Shown: piece by piece, positions 1-6,503 of the stretch
Numbering within the stretch: the stretch's first letter is position 1
How the letters are laid out: each line of letters starts with the position of its first letter
NCBI GenBank assembly: GCA_900550765.1
Contig: URTC01000069.1
Coordinates: 1-7,846, forward strand
Reading direction: 5' to 3'
DNA: 7,846 bases
Origin: an uncultured Clostridia bacterium
GTDB taxonomy: Bacteria > Bacillota > Clostridia > Christensenellales > QALW01
Position numbers and translations under genes: made by a program
The notes under the pieces: model-generated
Databases searched by the model: none
Seen by the model: the letters and a program-made list of their open reading frames with translations, nothing else
What the model was told of the DNA's origin: nothing

Positions 1-296
1 TCTAGTATGCCGATTCCGCCGATGCCCATTAGGCGTGCATGCATTAGGTCACGAAGGCGCAGTGCTTCGTCGAAATGGTTCAGCATAAGATCCCAGGAAT
101 CATGCGTGCCCACGATTTCAATGCCTTCCTCCTGTGCAATACGGCCGAAATCCTCATACGAAATTTTAGTACCGGCGGTTTGTGCCTGGTCATAGCCCAT
201 GCTTTTAAGCCGTTTAAAAGTTTGGCGTACTTCTTCAGGAGTATTCATATGCTCGCGGACAGTATACAGCTGAACGCCTAATTTTTTTATCCTCAT
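1..296 (-). CDS. Sugar phosphate isomerase/epimerase-like TIM-barrel protein, N-terminal part (runs off the left edge)
   Basis: Reading the minus strand from ATG at 296-294 gives 98 uninterrupted codons with no stop before base 1, so this is the N-terminal third or so of a gene cut by the window edge. The start LGVQLYTVRE (residues 6-15), followed by a helix-rich stretch, KSMGYD (31-36), EGIEIVGTHDS (57-67) and a helix leading to MGIGGIGIL, matches the first strands and helices of the xylose isomerase-like TIM barrel of the sugar phosphate isomerase/epimerase (IolE/IolH-like) superfamily. Members usually use a divalent metal to isomerise or epimerise sugars or cyclitols in the cytoplasm; the metal ligands lie mostly in the missing part. 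An AAGGGAG ribosome binding site (310-304) sits 7 nt before the ATG. It probably has its own promoter (326-354). The family call is good; the substrate cannot be told. Confidence 0.85.
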   Translation of the reverse strand, partial: MRIKKLGVQLYTVREHMNTPEEVRQTFKRLKSMGYDQAQTAGTKISYEDFGRIAQEEGIEIVGTHDSWDLMLNHFDEALRLRDLMHARLMGIGGIGIL

Positions 297-325
297 AAAG
301 ATTCTCCCTTCTTTTTCTAAACCGT

Positions 326-354
326 ATCATAGAACAAAAGAGAATTTTCTTCAA
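326..354 (-). promoter_or_regulatory. Probable sigma-A promoter for the isomerase-like gene
   Basis: On the minus strand TTGAAG (354-349) is followed by a 17-bp spacer and TATGAT (331-326), four and five matches to the consensus boxes. Transcription would begin near 319, giving a leader of about 22 nt that contains the AAGGGAG ribosome binding site. The 95-bp gap between the isomerase-like gene and the upstream DUF1835 gene shows no clear terminator hairpin, so read-through from the upstream pair is also possible. Confidence 0.55.
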
Positions 355-391
355 GACAAGTATTTATTATTTTCGGACAGATATTGCTGTT

Positions 392-1030
392 TTACATCTG
401 TTGACTGCGCAAACGGTCAATCAGCTCCAAGTATTGAATGTCACCCAGGCCGTAGCAGGAAAATCGACGCAGCATTGTTTTCATAAGGGAGTTCCTGTCG
501 GTTTGAGGATGCTCTTTGATATAGCTGGTGAGTTCGTTTTCCTTTTGATTCAGAGTGAGATATCGTTGGATACCTTTTCCCAGCAGTCCAGGAAAGGCGA
601 CGGCTTGTTTTTTTATTACGACTTGTTCAAATAATTTTTGGTAATCTGCCTGGGGGATTGCGGCATCATATATTTGCCGATGTTCGCCATCTACAACATG
701 ATAGTTTCGTGGCAGAGGGAGTTTTTCCTGCTGCAGATAGGCCAGCAGCGTCAAAAGATTGATCTGGCAGAACATATCCTCCTCAAACCAAAGAACATAT
801 TCGCTGTAGTTTTTTAATGCTTGCAGGGGAACCACGATTTTTTTTTGATATTCTTGTTCTGATACGTTAAGAGAACGGCAGCGCTCAAGGATAAAATTTT
901 CCCCTAAAATCGGCAAAGCCGCTGTGCCAGTACACATGGCCTCTTCAAAGGCAATAACGGAATAGAAAGGATGTTCTTTTTTAAAATAGGTCAGCATACA
1001 GCCGCCATTTACAATGTGCAGATCATTCAT
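392..1030 (-). CDS. DUF1835 domain-containing protein
   Basis: The product is 212 residues with no signal peptide or membrane segment, so it is probably cytoplasmic. Three landmarks fit the DUF1835 family as I know it. LHIVNGG is at 4-10. FEEAMCTGTA is at 28-37, comparable with the family's WREAL-C-EGP pattern. VLWFEEDMFCQINLL is at 79-93, matching the hallmark VLWFExDxFCQxNLL. The C-terminal RRFSCYGLGDIQYLELI (188-204) resembles the short helical end of the family. The biochemical role of DUF1835 proteins is unknown. The gene begins 3 bases after the methyltransferase stop codon and its GGAAAGGAG ribosome binding site (1046-1038) lies inside the end of that gene, so the two are probably translationally coupled and work together. 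Divergence from typical members in the first third is moderate. Confidence 0.75.
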   Translation of the reverse strand: MNDLHIVNGGCMLTYFKKEHPFYSVIAFEEAMCTGTAALPILGENFILERCRSLNVSEQEYQKKIVVPLQALKNYSEYVLWFEEDMFCQINLLTLLAYLQQEKLPLPRNYHVVDGEHRQIYDAAIPQADYQKLFEQVVIKKQAVAFPGLLGKGIQRYLTLNQKENELTSYIKEHPQTDRNSLMKTMLRRFSCYGLGDIQYLELIDRLRSQQM

Positions 1031-1033
1031 ATA

Positions 1034-1885
1034 TTATCTCCTTTCCGCGCACAGACAGTAGACGGAAAGGGGACGAATCCTGTCTGCGGGAATTTTTTTG
1101 AGTTCCTCCAATGCGGCGAGCAGCAAGTGCCTGAGCTTTGGAGGTATTTTAAAGGCGTTTTTTTGCAGCGCCGGATACAGCTCCAGAGCATTTTGCACTT
1201 CCCAGAAACCGTCCTGAAGTTTAGGAGAGTGAATAAGGCGTTCTTTTGAGATCTGCCAGCCGCTGCAGATTAAAGCATTTTGGATATCTGAAGGATATAG
1301 CAGCGTACGAATATTTGCTTGTCCATCTTGAGAAAAACATGCGCATACAGCTTGCAGCCATACGGCTTTTTGGTGAAAAAATTGCCGGGAAGTTTGGGTG
1401 CATATATTCCATTCTGCTATACAGAGCCGTTTTCCCCAAGGCCGGATACGCTTTAAGATTTTGCAGAAAGTTTCGTAAGAGGGGAGGTACCAAAGGCTAT
1501 GAGAAAGCAGAATATAGTCAAAATTGTCATTTTCAAAATTTGTTTCGGGCGATAAGATATCAAAATCGAGGTCAATGGTAAGATTTTGTGTTTTGCAGCG
1601 GCGAAGGAGCCTGTCTTTTGCCTGTCCTAATGTCTCGGGCGAACCATAGCCGGACGGGGCGAGATCAACACCGTGGACAAATCCGTTTTCCCCTACAGCA
1701 AAGCATAAAGCGGCAAGCGTATCTCCCTGTCCGCAGCCGATTTCAAGAACTCTGGCACCGGGCGGAATGCGCCAGAATCGAATCAGCTTCAGCCGATGAT
1801 ATGTTTGAATTTTTTGTTCTTGCCATACTTCCGGGGGATAAAAGCACTGTAATATATTCCGGCAACTTTTATATAAGCTGCTCAT
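1034..1885 (-). CDS. Class I SAM-dependent methyltransferase
   Basis: The 283-residue product has a Rossmann-type methyltransferase core. SAM-binding motif I is VLEIGCGQGDTLAAL at 46-60. An acidic residue follows strand 2 in HGVDLAP (71-77). Motif IV is NFDYILLSHSLWYLP (121-135), and the next strand follows in GKRLCIAEWN (151-160). The C-terminal 120 residues are less conserved, contain several Cys and Trp, and probably form the acceptor-binding cap. The acceptor cannot be identified; the order of motifs resembles small-molecule methyltransferases. The start is supported by a strong AAGGAGGT ribosome binding site (1898-1891) 5 nt before the ATG and a promoter at 1918-1946. It is the first gene of a two-gene unit with the DUF1835 protein, and it is transcribed divergently from the activator operon. 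A direct role with that operon is possible but not shown. Confidence 0.88.
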   Translation of the reverse strand: MSSLYKSCRNILQCFYPPEVWQEQKIQTYHRLKLIRFWRIPPGARVLEIGCGQGDTLAALCFAVGENGFVHGVDLAPSGYGSPETLGQAKDRLLRRCKTQNLTIDLDFDILSPETNFENDNFDYILLSHSLWYLPSYETFCKILKRIRPWGKRLCIAEWNICTQTSRQFFHQKAVWLQAVCACFSQDGQANIRTLLYPSDIQNALICSGWQISKERLIHSPKLQDGFWEVQNALELYPALQKNAFKIPPKLRHLLLAALEELKKIPADRIRPLSVYCLCAERR

Positions 1886-1917
1886 AGCGCACCTCCTTTT
1901 ATGCTGTTTCTTTTGAT

Positions 1918-1946
1918 ACTATAGCATCTTCGTCCGCTGCTGTCAA
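1918..1946 (-). promoter_or_regulatory. Strong sigma-A promoter for the methyltransferase-DUF1835 unit
   Basis: On the minus strand a perfect TTGACA (1946-1941) is separated by exactly 17 bp from TATAGT (1923-1918), and the spacer ends in TGC, giving an extended -10 (TGn). Transcription would start near 1911, leaving a leader of about 26 nt with the AAGGAGGT ribosome binding site. The sequence GTCCGCTGCTGT, present again in the leader of the divergent gene, covers most of the spacer and part of the -35 box, so a factor binding it could affect both directions. Confidence 0.8.
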
Positions 1947-2002
1947 TATTGCCGTACTATGTGCTGAAAAGTGCACATAAAATAGAAAAGGAACGGCTGT
2001 TT
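1932..2002. repeat. Upstream copy of an eroded three-block duplication
   Basis: Three blocks occur here in order: GTCCGCTGCTGT (1932-1943), GTGCTG (1961-1966) and AAAAGGAACGGCTGTTT (1986-2002). All three recur in the same order and orientation at 2243-2304, the first two exactly and the last with one mismatch in 17. The spaces between blocks differ in length and sequence. The collinear order suggests an old duplication of the leader of the activator gene, or two arrays of the same binding sites. Confidence 0.6.
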
Positions 2003-2113
2003 GAGGAAAAATTTTTATATGCTATGCATAACGATATTCGTGTTTTTGCGTCAAAATACAGGATTTTACAGATGAAATATTGATGAATTTTCCCGTTTTA
2101 CAGCGTTATTTTG

Positions 2114-2143
2114 TTGACATTCCATAAGAAATAGGAGTACAAT
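2114..2143 (+). promoter_or_regulatory. Sigma-A promoter for the activator operon
   Basis: TTGACA (2114-2119), an 18-bp spacer and TACAAT (2138-2143) form a near-consensus promoter pointing at the activator gene. Transcription would begin around 2150, leaving a leader of about 155 nt. A second, weaker candidate -10 (TATACT at 2188-2193) lacks a good -35 box. Confidence 0.7.
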
Positions 2144-2149
2144 TTAGGT

Positions 2150-2305
2150 AATCTTTTCGTTCTCTTTTTAGTCTTTCCGGGTTCTGTTATACTTTTTTAG
2201 GTGCCTTTACCGGGATATTTGTATGCATATAGAATTCGTCTTGTCCGCTGCTGTATGAAAGTGCTGCGGCAAAAACTTTAATAATAAAAAAGGAACTGCT
2301 GTTTC
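2150..2305 (+). promoter_or_regulatory. Long 5' leader of the activator operon with a hairpin before the ribosome binding site
   Basis: If transcription starts at the promoter at 2114-2143, about 155 nt precede the start codon. A hairpin can form between CCGCTGC (2245-2251) and GCTGCGG (2263-2269), six pairs around one T-T mismatch with an 11-nt loop. It lies about 20 nt ahead of the AAAGGAAC ribosome binding site (2289-2296), whose core is 11 nt from the ATG, slightly long. I recognise no known riboswitch class and see no T-rich attenuator. Length and hairpin suggest post-transcriptional control, but this is inference. Confidence 0.35.
2243..2304. repeat. Downstream copy of the three-block duplication, next to the activator start codon
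   Basis: It contains GTCCGCTGCTGT (2243-2254), GTGCTG (2261-2266) and AAAAGGAACTGCTGTTT (2288-2304), matching 1932-2002 in order and orientation. The last block includes the ribosome binding site and ends one base before the ATG. The first block forms one arm of the leader hairpin, which the upstream copy cannot form in the same way because its spacing differs. Confidence 0.6.
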
Positions 2306-5300
2306 ATGAATGAATTTTACACATTGGGAATTGATATCGGTTCTACTACGGCCAAGCTTGTTCTGCGCAGAGACAATGAAATTTTGTTTCAATGCTATGA
2401 ACGCCATTTTTCACAAATAAAGAGTAAAATACAGGAGCTGCTTCAGCGTATGGGACGTGAGGTGCCGGGGCTTGCCGCGGCAAGGATCAAGGCAGCTGTT
2501 TCCGGGTCTGCCGGTATGGGTCTTGCCCAGGGGGCGGATCTTCCGTTTGTTCAGGAAGTTTTTGCTACCAGTGAGGCGGTAAAAAGGCTTGATGGAGATG
2601 CTTCCTGTGTTATTGAATTGGGCGGGGAAGATGCCAAAATCATTTTCTTTGATTCCGGTATTGATGAGCGTATGAACGGCAGCTGCGCCGGGGGCACCGG
2701 AGCCTTTATTGATCAAATGGCGACCCTTTTGAATGTTACGGTAGAGCAGCTTGATCATTTGAGCCTTTCTTATGATCGCATTTATCCGATTGCGGCGCGC
2801 TGCGGTGTTTTTGCTAAAAGTGATATCCAGCCGCTTTTAAACCAGGGGGCAAAAAAAGAAGATATTGCTGCCAGCATTTATCAGGCAGTGGTTAATCAAA
2901 CTGTTACCGGGCTTGCCCAGGGCCGTAAAATTACGGGAAAGGTGCTGTTTTTGGGTGGGCCGCTGTACTATTGCAAGGGGCTGCGCAAACGCTTTCAGGG
3001 AACGCTTGCCCTTGACGAGGCGCACGCTGTTTTTCCCGAATACGGCCGCTTTTCGGTAAGTATCGGTGCGGCCATGTATGCCGCTACCTCCGGCAATACG
3101 TATACTTTGGAGGAATTGCAGGAGAGGATCTCCGCGGCAAAGAGTGAAAACGGCGCACGGCGTCTGGCACCGCTGTTTGCCTCTCAAGAGGAATACGAAG
3201 CTTTTGCCGTGCGGCATGCACGCGCGAAAGTTCCTCAAAAAGATAAGAACACCTATTTCGGAAACGCATATTTGGGAATCGACTGCGGCAGTACTACCAC
3301 AAAGCTGGTGCTGATCGCAGAGGATAACAGCCTGCTGTATTCGTTTTATTCTTCTAATAAAGGAAATCCTGTGGAATTGGTACGGCAGCAGCTGGAAGAG
3401 ATCTATGCTTTTTGCGGTAACCGGATTCAGATTCGGGGCAGTGCTGTTACCGGCTATGGAGAAGAATTGATACAAAGTGCATTCAGCGTTGATTACGGAC
3501 TTGTGGAAACTATGGCGCATTTTACCGCGGCAAAATATTTTATGCCTGATGTGGATTTTATTCTTGATATCGGCGGGCAGGATATCAAGTGTTTCCGTAT
3601 CCATAACGGCGCGATCGATAGTATTATGCTTAATGAGGCTTGTTCCTCGGGCTGCGGATCTTTTTTGGACACTTTTGCCCGTGCTTTAGGATGTTCGGTT
3701 GAAGAATTTGCTCAAAAAGGGCTTTTTGCCAGAGCACCGGCAGATTTGGGAAGCCGCTGTACGGTATTTATGAATTCTTCCGTTAAACAGGCGCAGAAGG
3801 ACGGTGCTTCTGTAGAAGATATTTCTGCGGGGCTTTCTATCAGTGTGGTAAAAAATGCGGTTTATAAAGTCATACGCGCGTCCAGTGCGGAAGAACTGGG
3901 TAAAAATATCGTTGTTCAGGGCGGTACGTTTTATAATGACGGCGTACTTAGGGCTTTTGAAAAAGAGCTTGGCCGTGAGGTGGTCCGCCCGGAGATATCC
4001 GGATTGATGGGGGCTTACGGTGCCGCTCTGTACAGCAAAAAAGCACAGCGATCCACCCTGATAGAGGCGCAGGCGCTGAAAGAGTTTTTTCATCATGCCT
4101 TTGCCACGGCCTGCCATGGCTGTGCAAATCAGTGCCATTTAACAGTGAACAGCTTTTCCGGAGGCAAAAAGTTTATTTCCGGAAATCAGTGCGAAAAGGG
4201 CGCGGGGCTGCAGCAGCCGGTACAAAAGCTTCCCAACTTATATGAGACGAAGCGGAAGCTTCTGTATGCCCTTGGCAGCCGGGAGGGTTCCCGGGGAACA
4301 ATCGGGCTGCCTATGGCTTTGGGCATGTACGAATTGCTTCCGCTTTGGGAGGGCATCTTTTCTTCCTTGGGCTTTCAAACAGTAGTTTCAAAGCCTTCTA
4401 CCCGCAGTACGTATGAAAAGGGACAATTTTCGATCCCTTCCGATACGGCTTGTTATCCGGCCAAGATTATGCACGGCCATGTTCTTGAACTGATAGAGCA
4501 GGGCGTTCAGGCAGTATTTTATCCTCGGCTGACGTATAATATCAATGAAAAAGCTTCGGATAATTTTTATAATTGTCCGGTGGTGGCCTATTATTCGGAT
4601 TTGCTTGCAGGAAATGTGGAAGAATTGCAGCAGGTGACCTTTCTTGATCCATATTTGAATTTAAATAATCGGCATGAATTGGCAAAGGGGCTGTTTGCCT
4701 GTTTGCGTCCTTATTTTGATGTGACGCATGCGCAGGTGAAAAAGGCGGTATGCGCAGGATTTGCCGCCTATAATACCTATAGAGAGACAATAAAACGGGA
4801 GGGAAAAAAGGCACTGGCGTTTGCGCGGGAAAACGGCAGGCGGATCATGATCCTGGCCGGGCGGCCATATCATATCGACCCGGAAATCGGACATGGCATT
4901 GATCGCCTGGCTGCCTCCTTAGGGTTTGTGGTAGTCAGCGAGGACAGTGTTTGTGAGCTGGCACCGGTACAGCGAACAGGAGTACTGAATCAGTGGACGT
5001 ATCATGCAAGGTTGTACCGTGCGGCACGGTTTGCAGCAGAAAATGACGATGTACAGCTGGTACAGCTGGTATCTTTCGGCTGCGGCATTGATGCGATCAC
5101 TTCTGATGAGGTGCGTTCTATTTTAGAAAAAAGCGGAAAACTGTATACACAGCTTAAAATTGATGAAATCACTAATTTAGGCGCGGTAAAGATACGGCTG
5201 CGCAGCCTGCTGGGCGCGCTGGAAGGAAAGGAGGAGCCGCTGCATGGCATACATACCATTCACCAAGGAAATGAAGAAAAACTATACCATACTGGTACCC

Positions 5301-5323
5301 AACATGCTGCCAATGCACTTTAA
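2306..5323 (+). CDS. Tandem BadF/BadG-type 2-hydroxyacyl-CoA dehydratase activator (ATPase, Fe-S) with DUF2229-type region
   Basis: This 1005-residue cytoplasmic protein has two ASKHA ATPase domains in one chain. Domain 1 (about 5-260) has LGIDIGSTTAK (7-17), ELGGEDAK (104-111), CAGGTGAF from Cys127, RCGVF with Cys166, and a late GKVLFLGG motif. Domain 2 (about 321-580) has LGIDCGSTTTK (323-333), DIGGQD, CSSGCGSF from Cys446, RCTVF with Cys485, and NIVVQGG. In dehydratase component A, a homodimer, such Cys pairs hold one [4Fe-4S] cluster between subunits; here one chain has all four. A further motif, CHGCANQC (603-610) with Cys629, may bind a second cluster. A DUF2229-type region follows from about 666, with CYP (716), GRPYH (852) and FGCG (Cys926). 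The likely role is ATP-coupled delivery of low-potential electrons to a dehydratase- or reductase-type partner, probably the overlapping downstream product. The last 26 residues overlap that gene and look non-conserved. Substrate unknown. Confidence 0.92.
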   Translation: MNEFYTLGIDIGSTTAKLVLRRDNEILFQCYERHFSQIKSKIQELLQRMGREVPGLAAARIKAAVSGSAGMGLAQGADLPFVQEVFATSEAVKRLDGDASCVIELGGEDAKIIFFDSGIDERMNGSCAGGTGAFIDQMATLLNVTVEQLDHLSLSYDRIYPIAARCGVFAKSDIQPLLNQGAKKEDIAASIYQAVVNQTVTGLAQGRKITGKVLFLGGPLYYCKGLRKRFQGTLALDEAHAVFPEYGRFSVSIGAAMYAATSGNTYTLEELQERISAAKSENGARRLAPLFASQEEYEAFAVRHARAKVPQKDKNTYFGNAYLGIDCGSTTTKLVLIAEDNSLLYSFYSSNKGNPVELVRQQLEEIYAFCGNRIQIRGSAVTGYGEELIQSAFSVDYGLVETMAHFTAAKYFMPDVDFILDIGGQDIKCFRIHNGAIDSIMLNEACSSGCGSFLDTFARALGCSVEEFAQKGLFARAPADLGSRCTVFMNSSVKQAQKDGASVEDISAGLSISVVKNAVYKVIRASSAEELGKNIVVQGGTFYNDGVLRAFEKELGREVVRPEISGLMGAYGAALYSKKAQRSTLIEAQALKEFFHHAFATACHGCANQCHLTVNSFSGGKKFISGNQCEKGAGLQQPVQKLPNLYETKRKLLYALGSREGSRGTIGLPMALGMYELLPLWEGIFSSLGFQTVVSKPSTRSTYEKGQFSIPSDTACYPAKIMHGHVLELIEQGVQAVFYPRLTYNINEKASDNFYNCPVVAYYSDLLAGNVEELQQVTFLDPYLNLNNRHELAKGLFACLRPYFDVTHAQVKKAVCAGFAAYNTYRETIKREGKKALAFARENGRRIMILAGRPYHIDPEIGHGIDRLAASLGFVVVSEDSVCELAPVQRTGVLNQWTYHARLYRAARFAAENDDVQLVQLVSFGCGIDAITSDEVRSILEKSGKLYTQLKIDEITNLGAVKIRLRSLLGALEGKEEPLHGIHTIHQGNEEKLYHTGTQHAANAL
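5227..5234 (+). promoter_or_regulatory. Internal ribosome binding site at the split between the activator and its partner
   Basis: AAAGGAGG lies inside the activator coding region, 9 nt ahead of the ATG at 5244. It is among the strongest ribosome binding sites in the window. It supports separate, coupled initiation of the partner gene, rather than a sequencing indel that broke one long gene. Confidence 0.8.
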
Positions 5324-6473
5324 GCTGATTCTGCAGGTTTTGGAGAACTATGGGTATCATACGGAACTCCTGGAGACGCAAGGGCCCGAAATTACGGAAA
5401 CTGGGCTGAAATATGTGCACAATGATACCTGCTATCCGGCACTTTTGGTTATCGGCCAGTTTATTTCTGCTTTGCAAAGCGGAAAATATGACCCGCATAA
5501 GATAGCGTTGGTGCTGTTTCAAACCGGGGGAGGATGCCGCGCGTCCAATTATATTCCGTTGCTGCGGAAAGCATTGGAAAAAGCGGGTTTTGCTTATGTG
5601 CCGGTCATTTCTTTCAGCTTGGCCGGTATTGAAAAACATCCCGGATTTAAATTGACGCTGCCGATTCTGCATCGGATGCTGTATGCATTGATTTATGCGG
5701 ATCTTTTGCTTTGTTTAGTAAACCAGTGCCGGCCGTATGAGAAAAATAAAGGGCAAAGTCAACAGCTGGCGGATACGATAACAGCGGAGCTTGCACAGAG
5801 CATGAAAAATGACGGGATATCTTTCCGCAAAGTAAAAGCTGAGTGCAAAAAGATTATTTCCCGCTTTGCTTGCATTGAACGAACGGCAGAGAAAAAAGTA
5901 AAAGTAGGCATTGTGGGGGAGATCTATGTAAAATATTCACCCCTGGGAAATAATAATTTGGAACAGTTTTTGATTAACGAGGGTGCCGAGCCGGTAACGC
6001 CGGGTTTGCTTGATTTTATGCTGTACTGTTTGTATAATAATTTAGAGGATTTTAAACTTTACGGAATGAAAAAGCTTTTGTACCCGTTATGCCGTATAGC
6101 TTACCGCTTTCTTACTGCACAGCAGGAAGCGGTTTGCCGGCTGGTGGAAGAGGATGCGCGGTTTGCGCCGCCTACCCGTTTCCGCGATTTGGTAGATCTG
6201 GTAGGCGAGCAATATATCGGTAAGGGCACAAAAATGGGAGAAGGATGGCTTCTGCCGGCGGAAATGTTGGAGCTTTATCATAGCGGTGTAAAAAATATTA
6301 TATGTGCGCAGCCGTTTGGCTGTTTGCCAAATCATATTTGCGGCAAAGGCATGATGAAGCCCTTAAAAGATCATAATCCTGATATCAATATCGTGGCGGT
6401 AGACTATGATCCTGGTGCAACCAGAGTCAATCAGGTAAACCGTATTAAATTGATGCTGGCCAATGCACGGTAA
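5244..6473 (+). CDS. 2-hydroxyacyl-CoA dehydratase/activase-related protein (HgdB-like module), partner of the tandem activator
   Basis: The 409-residue product corresponds to the C-terminal module of the long activator-type proteins (COG3581-like). It opens with YIPFTKEMKKNYTILVPNM, which I recall as linker plus first strand in fused relatives. NDTCYP follows with Cys63, then QTGGGCRASNYI with Cys98, NQC with Cys162, GIVGEIYVKYSPLGNNNLE and CAQPFGCLPNHICGKGMMK with Cys354, 360 and 366. The conserved cysteines and the Rossmann-like halves point to an Fe-S protein related to the D-components of 2-hydroxyacyl-CoA dehydratases and benzoyl-CoA reductases. It is the presumed electron acceptor or working partner of the ATPase encoded upstream. 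Its first 80 bases overlap that gene in the +1 frame, and the start is set by AAAGGAGG at 5227-5234. The reaction and substrate are unknown; no separate catalytic subunit pair is nearby. Confidence 0.88.
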   Translation: MAYIPFTKEMKKNYTILVPNMLPMHFKLILQVLENYGYHTELLETQGPEITETGLKYVHNDTCYPALLVIGQFISALQSGKYDPHKIALVLFQTGGGCRASNYIPLLRKALEKAGFAYVPVISFSLAGIEKHPGFKLTLPILHRMLYALIYADLLLCLVNQCRPYEKNKGQSQQLADTITAELAQSMKNDGISFRKVKAECKKIISRFACIERTAEKKVKVGIVGEIYVKYSPLGNNNLEQFLINEGAEPVTPGLLDFMLYCLYNNLEDFKLYGMKKLLYPLCRIAYRFLTAQQEAVCRLVEEDARFAPPTRFRDLVDLVGEQYIGKGTKMGEGWLLPAEMLELYHSGVKNIICAQPFGCLPNHICGKGMMKPLKDHNPDINIVAVDYDPGATRVNQVNRIKLMLANAR

Positions 6474-6503
6474 TAGCTGCGGAACAATGGAAAGGAAGAA
6501 CGA

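Noticed and set aside
2188..2193. TATACT as a second -10 box closer to the activator gene
   Set aside because: The bases at the matching -35 position are T-rich but do not resemble TTGACA; the promoter at 2114-2143 is far better.
2837..3604. A 255-codon minus-strand frame opposite the activator gene
   Set aside because: It lies entirely against the two conserved ATPase domains; the plus-strand reading has clear motifs and this one has none.
3686..4138. A 150-codon minus-strand frame opposite the end of the second ATPase domain
   Set aside because: Shadow of a conserved coding region, with no ribosome binding site or recognisable motif.
5226..5246. Release-factor-2-type programmed +1 frameshift site
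   Set aside because: A Shine-Dalgarno-like sequence is present, but there is no slippery codon with an in-frame stop next to it as in that system; it sits at a suitable distance for ordinary initiation at ATG 5244.
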